Assembly: GCF_005889725.1 (NCBI RefSeq)
Contig: NZ_VCKX01000063.1
Location: forward strand, 1 to 49,353
From: Nonomuraea zeae
GTDB taxonomy: Bacteria; Actinomycetota; Actinomycetes; Streptosporangiales; Streptosporangiaceae
Reading direction: 5' to 3'
DNA length: 49,353 nt
In this document: positions 30,968 to 40,609 of the stretch, in pieces
How the letters are laid out: the number at the start of each line of letters is the position of its first letter
How positions within the stretch are numbered: the first letter of the stretch is position 1
Program-made: the position numbers and the translations under genes
Notes under the pieces: model-generated
Databases searched by the model: none
Told to the model about the DNA's origin: nothing
What the model saw: the letters and a program-made list of their open reading frames with translations, nothing else

Positions 30968-32248
30968 TCAGCCGGCCGGTGGCACGGAGTACTCCTTGGC
31001 CAGGTCGGACACCGCCGCTTCCTTGAAGATCGTCGCGCCGCCGACGGCCTTCTTGTCCGGCTTGACGATGTAGGAGGAGCGCGAGGCGGGCTGGTCGAAG
31101 ACGCTGAAGTCCATGGGCACCCCGCCCAGGCCGGCCTCCCACGCCTTCTGCCCCCGGTGGGCCGCGACGATGCCCGCCCGGCTGAGGTCCTTGGCCTCAC
31201 ACGCCTTGCGCAGCGCGTCGCCGACGATGATGGCCGCGGTCCAGCCGGCCGCGACGCCGCTGTCCAGGGGCTGGCCGGCGTACTTGGCCTGGTAGTCGGT
31301 GATGAGCTTCTGGTAGGCGGGCAGCGGCGCGCTGATGGGCGCGCCCGCGGTCACGTAGTAGAAGTCCTTCAGCAGCGCGGGCGCCGCCGGGGTGTCCAGC
31401 AGCTGCGGGCTGTAGGCGGAGTTGCTGCCCACGAAGGGCACGTCCATCCCGCCCGCCAGGGCGACGCCCACCAGCGAGGCGGCCTGGCGCGGGCCCACCG
31501 AGACCAGGACGGCCTTGACGCCCGCCTTCTTGAACGCCGCCACCTGGGCGGTCATGTCCTGGTCCGTCGCCTTGATCTTCTGCTCGACGAGGGAGAGCCC
31601 GAGCTTCTCGGAGGCGTACTTGGAGCCGGCGAGCGCGCTCTCGCCGTAGTCTCCCTCGAAGTACAGGTGACCGATCTTGTCGCCGGCCTTGATGCCCTTC
31701 TCCTTCGTCAGGAAGTCGACGCCGTTGACCATGTCGATGTCGTAGGTGGTGCCGGTGACCTGGATGGCCTCGCTGCCGAGCAGGCCGGTCGCCCACGCCA
31801 TGGGAATGGTGAGGATCTTGTCGGTGGTGATCTTGTCTTTCAGCGCGGTCACCATCGGCGAGCCGATGAACTGCGGGATCGCGGCCGTCTTCGGCGCGAC
31901 CTCGGCGTAGGAGGCCATCGCCTTCTGCGCGTCGTAGCCGTGGTCGCGCACGATGGTCTCGATCTTCCGGCCGCAGATCCCGCCGGCCTGGTTGACCTGC
32001 TCGAAGTAGAGCTGCTGCGCCTGGGTGAGGCTCTTGCCGAGCGAGGCGTAGGGACCGGTCAGGTCGGTGAGGAGGCTGAGGCCGATCGTGTCGGCGGTCA
32101 CGCCGGGGCCGATCTTGACGCCGTCGCCGCCGGCGGCGGCAGTGGCGGGCGCCGAGTCGCCGCCGGTGGCCTTGCCGCTGGCACAGGCGGTGGCGGCCAG
32201 CCCCAGCGCCACGAGCGCGGCCAGGGCGGCCGTACGGTTACGGGACAT
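30968..32248 (-). CDS. livK: HAAT-type ABC importer substrate-binding lipoprotein (first system)
   Basis: A 426-residue Peripla_BP_6 protein. A lipoprotein signal ends at Cys22 in LAATAC, followed by a Gly/Ala/Ser-rich linker and the binding domain (TIGLSLLTDLTGPYASLGKSLTQAQQLYFEQVNQAGGICGRKIETIVRDHGYDAQKAM). Later segments GHLYFEGDYGESALAG and VLVSVGPRQAASLVGVAL fit the family. It is quite different in sequence from the second binding protein downstream, so the two importers probably have different ligands. Its start overlaps the LivM-like gene by 11 bp. Confidence 0.9.
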   Translation of the reverse strand: MSRNRTAALAALVALGLAATACASGKATGGDSAPATAAAGGDGVKIGPGVTADTIGLSLLTDLTGPYASLGKSLTQAQQLYFEQVNQAGGICGRKIETIVRDHGYDAQKAMASYAEVAPKTAAIPQFIGSPMVTALKDKITTDKILTIPMAWATGLLGSEAIQVTGTTYDIDMVNGVDFLTKEKGIKAGDKIGHLYFEGDYGESALAGSKYASEKLGLSLVEQKIKATDQDMTAQVAAFKKAGVKAVLVSVGPRQAASLVGVALAGGMDVPFVGSNSAYSPQLLDTPAAPALLKDFYYVTAGAPISAPLPAYQKLITDYQAKYAGQPLDSGVAAGWTAAIIVGDALRKACEAKDLSRAGIVAAHRGQKAWEAGLGGVPMDFSVFDQPASRSSYIVKPDKKAVGGATIFKEAAVSDLAKEYSVPPAG

Positions 32249-33371
32249 GTGAGCTCCTGGTTTCGGGGGACGGAGTGGATGAGGCGGTGGGTGATGCAGC
32301 GGATGACGCGGGCAGCCGGAGGCCGGACAGCCTCAGGCGGAGCGAGCGGAGCAGGCCGAGCAGGCCGCCGGGGAGGAAGAGCACGACGGTGACCACGACC
32401 GCGCCGTACAGGATGCGGGCGGCCTCGGAGGGCGAGACGCCGGCCGAGCCCGGCGCGGCCACCAGCGGGATGGCGTCGCTGTAGCGGGTGAGCAGTTGCG
32501 GCAGCAGCGAGACGACGACGGCGCCGATCACCGCGCCGCCCACCGACCCGAGCCCGCCGATCACGATCATCGCGAGGTAGTCGAGGGAGAGCAGGATGCC
32601 GAAGTAGTCCGGCACGGTCCGCTGGAAGACCAGGGCGAGCAGCACGCCCGCGAGCCCGCCGTACATGGACGACAGCACGAACACCCCGGCCCGGTAGCGG
32701 GTGACGGGCACGCCCATCACCCCGGCCGCGATCTCGTGGTCGCGGATGGTGTTCATGGCCCGGCCCGGACGCCCGCGCAGCACCCCGCGGGCGAAGAGCG
32801 CCGCCGCGAGCAGCACCAGCCCGCCCAGGAACCACAGCCGCTCCAGCACCCCGAACGGCACGTTCGCGATGACCAGCTCCGGCGCGTCGGCGAAGGTGAA
32901 GCCGAAGATCTCCATGGCGGGCACGGCCCGGCCGTTGAACCCGCCCGTGATCGGCTCGGCGTTGAACAGCAGGTGCTGCCCGCCGAAGATCAGCGCCAGC
33001 GTGGCGATGCCCAGGTAGGCGCCCTTGAGCCGGCCGGCGATCGGGCTGAACAGCCCGCCCGCCGCCCCGGCGACCACGACGGCGAGCACGGCGGCCAGCG
33101 GCGTGGGCAGGCCCAGGCCGCCCAGGGTGCGGGTGGGCTCGGCGGCGAAGTACACGTAGGCGTAGGCGCCCACGGCCAGGAAGAACGCGTGCCCCATCGA
33201 CAGCTGCCCGGTGGCCCCGGTGAGCAGGTTGATGCCGATCGCGCCGATCGCGGCCGACATGGCGAACAGGCCGGCCTGCAGCCAGAAGCCCTCCAGGTAG
33301 AAGGGGACGGCCACGAAGGCGAGCAGGACGGCGAGCAGGCCGATGATCTTCGACACGGGGAGCTCAGACAC
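32238..33371 (-). CDS. livM: HAAT-type ABC permease LivM-like (first system)
   Basis: A 377-residue LivM-type permease with about ten membrane segments, the motif GINLLTGATGQLSMGHAFFLAVGAYAYVY and the loop GRPGRAMNTIRDHEIAAGVMGVPVTRYRAGVFVLSSMYGGLAGVL. A proline/serine-rich C-terminal tail of about 30 residues extends beyond the family core. GTG 33371 overlaps the LivH-like stop by 8 bp, and its end overlaps the binding protein start by 11 bp, so translation is coupled along the operon. Confidence 0.9.
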   Translation of the reverse strand: MSELPVSKIIGLLAVLLAFVAVPFYLEGFWLQAGLFAMSAAIGAIGINLLTGATGQLSMGHAFFLAVGAYAYVYFAAEPTRTLGGLGLPTPLAAVLAVVVAGAAGGLFSPIAGRLKGAYLGIATLALIFGGQHLLFNAEPITGGFNGRAVPAMEIFGFTFADAPELVIANVPFGVLERLWFLGGLVLLAAALFARGVLRGRPGRAMNTIRDHEIAAGVMGVPVTRYRAGVFVLSSMYGGLAGVLLALVFQRTVPDYFGILLSLDYLAMIVIGGLGSVGGAVIGAVVVSLLPQLLTRYSDAIPLVAAPGSAGVSPSEAARILYGAVVVTVVLFLPGGLLGLLRSLRLRLSGLRLPASSAASPTASSTPSPETRSSHVP

Positions 33372-34254
33372 GGGCCAGCTCCTTGGTTCCGAACAGGCCC
33401 GCGGGCCGCAGCAGCAGGACCACGATCATGATCAGGAACGGCGCGACGTCGCCGATCCCCCGGCCCAGGAACGACAGGTCGTTCTGGTAGCCGGTCATGA
33501 GCGCCTCGGTGACGCCCACGATCAGGCCGCCGACCAGGGCGCCGGTGGTGGAGTCGAGGCCGCCGAGTATGGCGGCGGGAAAGGCCTTGAGCGCCGCCAG
33601 CGAGGAGCTGCGGTCCAGGCCCGGCGTGGGGAAGACGCACAGGAACAGCGCGGCCACCGCCGCCAGGGCGCCGGCCACCGCCCAGGCGCTGAGCGAGACG
33701 CGGCCCAGCCGCACCCCCATGAGGGCGGCGGTCTCGGGGTCCTCGGCGGTGGCCCGCATCGCCACGCCCCAGCCGGTGAACTTGAACGCCAGCAGGAAGG
33801 CCGTGATCAGCGCGCCGGCGGCGAGCAGCGCGACGATCCTGGTCTCGGCGATCGTGATGCCCCCGATGTGCAGCACCCGCGACTCCCACGGGTCGCCCAT
33901 GGCCAGCACCTCGGTGCCGATCCGCCGGGTGAGCTCGGTGGTCAGCACGATGTCCACGCCGATGGTGACGATGGCCAGCACGCTGTGCGTGGCCGCCTTG
34001 GACCGGCGGATCACCAGGAACTCCACCAGCGCGCCGATGAGCGCGGCCGTCGCGATGCCGATCAGCAGGGCGAGCCAGAAGCCCACGTACGGGTGCAGCC
34101 GCGCCACCACGTAGCCGCCGGCCAGCAGCAGCGAGGCGTGGGCGAAGTTGACCACCTCCGTCGCCTTGAAGATGACGACGAAACCGAGTGCGATCAGCGC
34201 GTAGACAGCCCCGATGGAGATCCCGTTGACGAGCAGCTCCAGAAACGTGATCAC
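33364..34254 (-). CDS. livH: HAAT-type ABC permease LivH-like (first system)
   Basis: A 296-residue LivH-type permease with about eight membrane segments. It begins ITFLELLVNGISIGAVYALIALGFVVIFKATEVVNFAHASLLLAGGYV, includes the ATPase-contact loop GVAMRATAEDPETAALMGVRLGRV and AAILGGLDSTTGALVGGLIVGVTE, and ends LLLRPAGLFGTKEL. GTG 34254 overlaps the LivG-like stop (GTGA). Sequence agreement with the second LivH is clear only in these motifs, suggesting old paralogues rather than a recent duplication. Confidence 0.9.
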   Translation of the reverse strand: MITFLELLVNGISIGAVYALIALGFVVIFKATEVVNFAHASLLLAGGYVVARLHPYVGFWLALLIGIATAALIGALVEFLVIRRSKAATHSVLAIVTIGVDIVLTTELTRRIGTEVLAMGDPWESRVLHIGGITIAETRIVALLAAGALITAFLLAFKFTGWGVAMRATAEDPETAALMGVRLGRVSLSAWAVAGALAAVAALFLCVFPTPGLDRSSSLAALKAFPAAILGGLDSTTGALVGGLIVGVTEALMTGYQNDLSFLGRGIGDVAPFLIMIVVLLLRPAGLFGTKELARV

Positions 34255-35044
34255 GCAACCTCCTCCGTGCCCAGGTAGGCACCGATGACCTTGGGGTCGT
34301 TCTGCACCTCGGCGGGCGTGCCGTCGGCGATGCGGCGGCCGAAGTCCAGGACGGTGACCCGGTCGGCCAGCCGCATGACCATGCCCATGTCGTGCTCGAC
34401 CAGGAGGATGGAGATCCCCAGGCTGTCCTTGACCGACACGATCAGCTCGGCCATCTCGACCCGTTCGCCGCTGTTCATCCCGGCGACCGGCTCGTCGAGC
34501 AGGAGCAGCCGGGGCTCCATCGCCAGCGCCCTGGCCAGCTCCACCCGCTTCTGCACGCCGTACGGGAGCAGCCCGACGGGTGTGGCCAGCAGCGCGGCGA
34601 TCCCGACGAACTCGGCGATCTCCACCACCCTGGCGGCGTGGACGCGCTCCTCGCGCCGGGCTCGGGGCAGGCCGAGCCCGGCCGACAGGAAGCCGGCGCG
34701 GGTGAGCCGGTGGCGGCTCAGCAGCAGGTTGTCCCGTACCGGCAGGCGGGGCGAGAGCGCGATGTTCTGGAACGTGCGCGCGACGCCGAGCGCCGCCACC
34801 TCGTGCGGGCGCAGGGCCGTGAGCTCGTCCCGGCCGAATCGGACGCTGCCCGAGGTGGCTCGGTAGACGCCGGACAGCACGTTGAAGCAGGTGGACTTGC
34901 CGGCGCCGTTGGGCCCGATGATCGCGTGCACCGTGCCAGGGGCGACGGTGAAGCCGACGCCGTCGAGAGCCGTCAGGCCCGCGAACCGGACCGTCACGTC
35001 GCGGACCTCCAGCGCGGGCATACCGTCCAGTTGGTATGTCGTGG

Positions 35045-35048
<4 letters not shown>
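34251..35048 (-). CDS. livG: HAAT-type ABC ATPase LivG-like (first system)
   Basis: A 265-residue ATPase with Walker A GPNGAGKST, RTFQNIALSPRLPVRDNLLLSRHR after the Q-loop, the LivG-type signature LPYGVQKRVELARALA, Walker B LLLLDEPVAGMNSGE and H-loop LVEHDMGMVM. ATG 35048 overlaps the LivF-like stop (ATGA), and the gene's own stop overlaps livH. All catalytic motifs look normal, in contrast to the altered signature of the second LivG. Confidence 0.92.
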
Positions 35049-35821
<773 letters not shown>

Positions 35822-35929
35822 TCGATGTCCTCACAAGACCCCATGTGGGCTCACCCAAACCGCCGACGTGCACTGTCGTCCAGATGCCGCGGTGAAGTCA
35901 GGCGTGCTGCCCACCCTGGCCGGGGGCTT

Positions 35930-35947
35930 GTTGTGCAGCCGCACAAC
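35930..35947. promoter_or_regulatory. Perfect dyad GTTGTGC-AGCC-GCACAAC between the HAAT run and the PucR-like gene
   Basis: GTTGTGC (35930-35936) and GCACAAC (35941-35947) are perfect arms with a 4-base spacer in the shared divergent promoter region. It is the clearest operator candidate in this gap. The divergent PucR/CdaR-type protein is the likely binder, controlling the ten-gene importer run and perhaps itself (inference). Confidence 0.65.
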
Positions 35948-36009
35948 GGCAGATCACAAAACGCTACAGAGCCTTGTTCTAGAGCGAGCCGGGATGGCAG
36001 CCTCGATGG

Positions 36010-37209
36010 ATGCGTCCCCCTACGGTCGTGGACGAGGACGTCCGCCAGACGCTGCGCACCGCTGCCAGGGCCCTGCTCGGACGCCTGCCCGAGCTCACGG
36101 ACGAACTGGTCAGCCGGACGCGTGGCGGCGACATGGTGTACTGCGCCTGCGTGCCCTACGACGAGCACTGGAAGAGCACCCAAGAAGGCGTGCGCCTGGG
36201 CCTCACCGCGATCCTGCAGAAGCCCTCGGAGCGGCGCGACCTGGTCTTCACCGCGGCCATGGCGCAGCGCCGGGGCGAGCAGGGGGTGCCGCTGGACTCC
36301 CTGTTACGCATGTACCGCCTGGCCGGCCAGGTCACCTGGTCGGCGATCGTGGAGCACATGGAGCGCGAGCGCCCCGAACGGCTGGCCGTCCTGGTCCGCG
36401 CGGCCAGCCACGTGTGGCACGCGATCGACCGGCAGTCCATGGTGGCCTGCGACATCTACAGCAGGCGGGAGCAGGAGATCCTCGGCCGCAGCCAGGAGCG
36501 GGTCAACGCCCTACTCGACGCGCTGCTCGACGGCACCGCCGACACCGGGATCGTACGGGCCGCCGCCGCGGCGCTCGACCTGCCGGAACGGGGCCGCTAC
36601 GCCGTCGTCACCGTGCGCTTCCCCCGCTTCCGCCACCATCACGACGTACGGCTGCCCGCGGCCCTGGGCGCCACGCGGCTGCTGTGGCGGATGCGCCCCG
36701 GGCACGAGGTCGCCGTGGTCGCGCTCGGCCAGGCCACGCTGGACGAGCTGTGCCAGGAGCTCAGCCTCCTCGTCAGCGGCGTGGCGGGCGTGAGCCCGGT
36801 CGTGGACGGCCTGGACCAGCTGAGGACCGCACACGACCTCGCCTCCCTGGCCATGCGGACGTGCGTGGACGGCGGACCCGAGATCGCCCGGCTGGACGAG
36901 CGGGTCCCGGCCGTGCTGATGATCAGCCAGCCGGACGTCACCGGCCACCTCGTGGAGGGCGCGCTCGGGCGGCTGCTCGCGCTCGACCCCGCCGACCGCG
37001 ACACCCTGCTGACGACGCTGGAGACGTGGCTGGCCTGCGACGGCTCGGCCGCCAGGGCCGCGGGCCGGCTCTTCTGCCACCGCAACACGATCATCAACCG
37101 GGTACGCCGGATCGAGCAGCTCACCGGCCGCTCGCTGGCCCGGCCACGGGACATCGTGGACCTCTCGCTGGCGCTGGAAGCGGTGCGCCTGCTGAGCGGC
37201 GAGCGCTGA
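36010..37209 (+). CDS. PucR/CdaR-type transcriptional regulator
   Basis: A 399-residue regulator with an N-terminal helical sensory region (about residues 10-170, resembling the RsbT/PucR-associated domain with LVSRTRGGDMVYCACVPYDEHW), a central GGDEF-like/variable region and a C-terminal PucR-family HTH_30 domain (LLTTLETWLACDGSAARAAGRLFCHRNTIINRVRRIEQLTGRSL) near 340-385. PucR/CdaR proteins are usually activators that respond to a catabolite. Divergent placement next to two HAAT importers suggests that it senses their substrate. Start ATG 36010 fits the domain; the ribosome-binding site is weak. A hairpin follows the stop. Confidence 0.9.
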   Translation: MRPPTVVDEDVRQTLRTAARALLGRLPELTDELVSRTRGGDMVYCACVPYDEHWKSTQEGVRLGLTAILQKPSERRDLVFTAAMAQRRGEQGVPLDSLLRMYRLAGQVTWSAIVEHMERERPERLAVLVRAASHVWHAIDRQSMVACDIYSRREQEILGRSQERVNALLDALLDGTADTGIVRAAAAALDLPERGRYAVVTVRFPRFRHHHDVRLPAALGATRLLWRMRPGHEVAVVALGQATLDELCQELSLLVSGVAGVSPVVDGLDQLRTAHDLASLAMRTCVDGGPEIARLDERVPAVLMISQPDVTGHLVEGALGRLLALDPADRDTLLTTLETWLACDGSAARAAGRLFCHRNTIINRVRRIEQLTGRSLARPRDIVDLSLALEAVRLLSGER

Positions 37210-37257
37210 CCGGTCCCGATCTCCGGCCCCGGTGCCCCGTCGTGACGCGTGAGCGTG

Positions 37258-37286
37258 GTCGGGGCCCATCCCGGATGGGCCCCGAC
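37258..37286 (+). terminator. Hairpin terminator after the PucR-like gene
   Basis: GTCGGGGCCCAT (37258-37269) pairs perfectly over 12 bp with ATGGGCCCCGAC (37275-37286) across a 5-base loop, 49 bp after the stop codon. It also separates the gene from the LuxR-type pseudogene. Confidence 0.75.
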
Positions 37287-37310
37287 GGCGCTACTTCTGG
37301 CGCCGGAGGG

Positions 37311-37500
37311 GTGTCGGAGGAGTTCGCCGTGTATCTGTGCGAGCGGACGTCCGGGCTGCCGTTCGCGATCCAGGAGATGGTGGCGCTGCTGCGGGAGCGG
37401 GTGGGCGCGCAAGACCATCGACGAGCTGAACGTGCCGGGCGCGGTCGGCCGGTCGGCGGTGCGGGTGCGCGACACGGACGGAGCCGCCCGCGCCGCGATC
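37311..37500 (+). pseudogene. LuxR/LAL regulator remnant, plus-strand half (post-Walker-B region)
   Basis: The plus strand encodes VSEEFAVYLCERTSGLPFAI and QEMVALLRERVG, then after a frameshift near 37400 RKTIDELNVPGAVGRSAV. In intact LAL regulators these segments lie in this order just after the ATPase Walker B region. There is no start, no HTH and a shift of frame, so this is a degraded fragment. The matching upstream half lies adjacent but on the opposite strand (37501-37801), which indicates an inversion inside the dead gene. Confidence 0.7.
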
Positions 37501-37801
37501 GTCCTGGCGTCCAGCGCGACCTCCTCGCCCCGGAACGTGACCACCACCGACAACCCGGGCGGCGGCTCGCCCATGAGGTATCCGAGGAAGGCCAGAGTCT
37601 GCTCGTCGGCCCAGTGCAGGGTCCTGCAGCACGAGTACGGCCTCGCCCAGGGAGCCCAGCAGCTCCCACGGCGCCCCGACCCCGCTCGCGCCCTCGCCGG
37701 TGCCGCGCGGCGGGTCGAGGAGCGGGCCGGTTGCCGCGCAGGGCGTCGAGGATCGGGCCGAGCGGGAACGGCTCCCGGAGGTGCGTCCCGCTTTGACTCA
37801 T
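37501..37801 (-). pseudogene. LuxR/LAL regulator remnant, minus-strand half (Walker B region)
   Basis: Read on the minus strand, the segment gives HLREPFPLGPILDALRGN, then with frame changes GEAVLVLQDLHWADEQTLAF and LGYLMGEPPPGLSVVVTFRG. This is the Walker B stretch (LVLxDLHWAD) of large LuxR-family ATPase regulators. An extra base near 37620 breaks the frame, and the DNA between the segments is shortened. The Walker A part and the C-terminal HTH are missing. Together with 37311-37500 it forms one inverted, non-functional gene relic. Confidence 0.7.
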
Positions 37802-37893
37802 CATGATCGAGCGCAATTCAAGCGCCTGTCACCCTTTTTGCCACGAGTTCGAGCGGGGGAATCGGTCACGCTTAAGTCCCGCCCAGGCACCGA

Positions 37894-39765
37894 TCAGCCG
37901 GCGCGCGGCGGTCTCGCCGCCTGCTCCTTGACCTTCCGGCTCTCGGCGAGGTAGATCGCCAGCATGCCGCCGAAGCCCGCCAGGCCGATCAGGATCATGC
38001 CCGCGATCACCGGCCACTGCCACGGCTCCGGCATGTACAGCGCGAGGAACCACACCCGGTCGGCCGAGCCGCTGAGCTTGATGCCCAGGGGGACCAGGCC
38101 CTGCGGGAACAGCCCGAGGATGCCGACGGCCATGCTGCCCCACATGAGCAGCTGCCGCTTGGCCCCCATCGTCTCGAACGCCGACGGCGCCCGCGTCTCC
38201 CGGTCGGCGACGGCCGGCCGCTTGCCCGACCGCATCAGCTGCAGCAGGTCGGGACCCTGCGCGCGCAGCCGGCGCGCGGCCAGCACGCCGAACCACGCGT
38301 AACAGACGAAGCCGGTCAGGAGGGCGACCGGCACGCTCGCCCACAGGAGCGGGGGCCGGTCGAGCAGCTGCCCCGCGAGGGCGACGCCGAGCGCGGGCAG
38401 GACGGCCACCGCCGTGAGGAGGAGCGTCAGGAACGACTGGCCGGTGACGTCCCCGTGGTCCAGCGGCGAGTTCTTGCTCCTGTGCGGGTCCGGCCCCGGC
38501 ACGAGGTCCGCGACGGAGATCCAGATCAGCACTCCGGCGCCGCCGCCGAGCGCGGCGAGGTTGGCCGCCAGCGCCCACGGCACCAAGGACGGGTCCCCGT
38601 GCAGGAGCGAGCCGCCGGCCGTCATCGCGAGGGTCAGGGGGCCGAACAGCGTCAGCCAGGCGAGCTGCCGGGCCCGCACGTCCTCCTTCTCCTTGCCGGG
38701 CAGCATCAGCGTCATCCACAACGCGGTGCCGTCCTGCCCGTAGAGGTTCGCGCACGTCGCGGCGGCCATCAGCGCGGTGGCCGCGCCGGCGAACGGGAAG
38801 AGGCCGGTGAAGCCGAGCACCAGCGGGAACAGCACGGTGATGATCGAGAACGCGACCGGCAGCGCGATGTTCTGGGTACGCAGCGGATCGCGCCACCACG
38901 TGCGCATCTCCCTGAGGTAGAGCGCGCCCTGATCGCCGCGCGGCCACCTCGGCGACGCCGCCCGCGCCGCCGAGGACCCGCGTACCACCGCGCGGGCGAG
39001 GCGGCGCGGCCCGAGCAGCCTCGTCCACACGAGGAAGAGGCCCGCGACGAGTCCGGCGAGCGCCGCCAGCGGCCCGGCGGTCCACCACCAGTCGCCGCGG
39101 CCCGCGGCCTCCACGGAGAGCAGGACCCAGCTGGAGGGCAGCCACCGCAGCACCGTGGAGAGCAGGGGCGGGAACCCGTGTTCGAGCAGCAGGTAGATCC
39201 CGACGAAGATGATCCAGGAGAACGAGGCCAGTGCGATCATCGCCGCGGTCACCGTCGCGGTGACGACCCCGCCGACGCGGGACATGGCCAGCGTTCCGAA
39301 CAGCAGCGAGCACACCCGCGACAGGAGCACCACCAGCAGGAGCAGCAGGATCACCGCGGGGACGGAGACCATCACGGCCCCCAGGCTCAGCCGGGCCGCG
39401 AAGACGATCAGCGAGGTGAACGCGAGGAGCGTGACCACGGTGGTGACGGCCACCATGGCGGAGGCGAGCAGGCCCAGTGCGAGCGTGCCGCGCGGTATCG
39501 GCTGACGGTGGAAGTGCCGGCCGTTGAGCGGAGGCTCGCCGGCGAACGTCGGGCCGACCATCCAGCCCAGGGCCCACAGCGCGAAGGTCACCGCGAGCAG
39601 GTCCATCAGCATCCGCGGGTGCGAGAAGTCGAAGAACGCCAGGACGACGGTGGCGATGGCCAGGCAGAGGCCGACGGTCCCGCCCAGCGCGGCCCAGGCC
39701 GTCTTGCCGTCGCTCGCGGTGTTCCGCAGCACGGCGAACTTCATCCGGATCAGGACGCCAACCAC
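37894..39765 (-). CDS. Large ABC transporter permease (ABC-2-like)
   Basis: A 623-residue membrane protein with about twelve hydrophobic segments in two similar halves separated by a cytoplasmic region (RAVVRGSSAARAASPRWPRGDQGALYLREMRTWWRDPLRTQN). The LREMRTWWRDPLR element is typical of ABC-2-type export permeases. The GTG start at 39765 overlaps the ATPase gene by 16 bp, so the two form one transporter. It is the last gene of the PadR/HAAS operon. Such systems often export antimicrobial compounds or membrane-active peptides, but the cargo is unknown. Confidence 0.85.
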   Translation of the reverse strand: MVGVLIRMKFAVLRNTASDGKTAWAALGGTVGLCLAIATVVLAFFDFSHPRMLMDLLAVTFALWALGWMVGPTFAGEPPLNGRHFHRQPIPRGTLALGLLASAMVAVTTVVTLLAFTSLIVFAARLSLGAVMVSVPAVILLLLLVVLLSRVCSLLFGTLAMSRVGGVVTATVTAAMIALASFSWIIFVGIYLLLEHGFPPLLSTVLRWLPSSWVLLSVEAAGRGDWWWTAGPLAALAGLVAGLFLVWTRLLGPRRLARAVVRGSSAARAASPRWPRGDQGALYLREMRTWWRDPLRTQNIALPVAFSIITVLFPLVLGFTGLFPFAGAATALMAAATCANLYGQDGTALWMTLMLPGKEKEDVRARQLAWLTLFGPLTLAMTAGGSLLHGDPSLVPWALAANLAALGGGAGVLIWISVADLVPGPDPHRSKNSPLDHGDVTGQSFLTLLLTAVAVLPALGVALAGQLLDRPPLLWASVPVALLTGFVCYAWFGVLAARRLRAQGPDLLQLMRSGKRPAVADRETRAPSAFETMGAKRQLLMWGSMAVGILGLFPQGLVPLGIKLSGSADRVWFLALYMPEPWQWPVIAGMILIGLAGFGGMLAIYLAESRKVKEQAARPPRAG

Positions 39766-40544
39766 GACAGCCCCTCCCCGCCGCCGATCTCGACCCCGAC
39801 CAGGTCGACGAAGGTCTCCTCAAGCGAGCGGCCGCCGCGTACCTCGTCGAGCGGTCCTTCGGCCACGACCCGGCCCTTGGCCATCACGGCGACCGTGTCG
39901 CACAGCTGCTCGACCAGCGCCATGACGTGGCTGGAGATCAGCACCGAGCCGCCGCCGGCGACGAACCGCTTGAGGATCTTCTTGATCGTGGCCGCGGAGA
40001 CCGGGTCGACGGCCTCGAAGGGCTCGTCGAGCACCAGCAGCCTCGGTCCGTGCAGCAGCGCGGTGGCCAGGCCGATCTTCTTGCGCATGCCGGTGGAGTA
40101 ATCGACGACCAGCGTGCGCTCGGCCGAGCCGTCGAGCTCCATGACGGCGAGCAGCTCGCCGGTGCGCCGCGCGGCCTCGGCGGCGTCCAGGCCGTGCAGC
40201 TGCCCCAGGTAGGTGAGCAGCTCACGGCCAGTGAGCCGCTCGGGCATCGCCAGCCCATCGGGCAGCACCCCCATGAGCCTGCGGGCCGCCAGCGGCTCCT
40301 GCCACACGTCGACGCCGTGGACCGAGGCGCTGCCCTCGTCCGGCCGCTGCAGGCCGACCGCCATGGACAGCATGGTGGTCTTGCCCGCGCCGTTCGGCCC
40401 GACCAGCCCGTAGAAGGATCCCGGAGCGACCGTGAGGTCGGCGTGGTCCACCGCCGTGTGCGTGCCGAACGTCTTGTGCAGCCCCACCAGGCGGAAGGCG
40501 GCCACCTCCGTCCCGGTCGTCCGAGCGGCTCCTGAGTGCTGCAC
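39750..40544 (-). CDS. ABC transporter ATPase (CcmA/NatA-like)
   Basis: A 264-residue ATPase: Walker A GPNGAGKTT, Q-loop region MGVLPDGLAMPERLTGRELLTYLGQLHGL, signature YSTGMRKKIGLATALL, Walker B LLVLDEPFEAVDP and H-loop ISSHVMALVEQL. The YSxGMRKK signature and the short length match single-domain exporters that pair with ABC-2 permeases. GTG 40544 is preceded by GAGGAG with good spacing. It lies between the HAAS-domain protein gene and the permease gene in a PadR-controlled operon. Confidence 0.92.
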   Translation of the reverse strand: MQHSGAARTTGTEVAAFRLVGLHKTFGTHTAVDHADLTVAPGSFYGLVGPNGAGKTTMLSMAVGLQRPDEGSASVHGVDVWQEPLAARRLMGVLPDGLAMPERLTGRELLTYLGQLHGLDAAEAARRTGELLAVMELDGSAERTLVVDYSTGMRKKIGLATALLHGPRLLVLDEPFEAVDPVSAATIKKILKRFVAGGGSVLISSHVMALVEQLCDTVAVMAKGRVVAEGPLDEVRGGRSLEETFVDLVGVEIGGGEGLSWLAS

Positions 40545-40609
40545 CTTGTTCTCCTCTTTCTCTGTCCGGAACGCGGTGACACCGCGATGATCACGGCGGG
40601 CACGTTCCA

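Noticed and set aside
37249..37806. 185-codon plus-strand ORF as a real gene
   Set aside because: Only its middle matches LAL regulators; the remainder is antisense to the other half of the same broken gene, so it is a pseudogene by-product.
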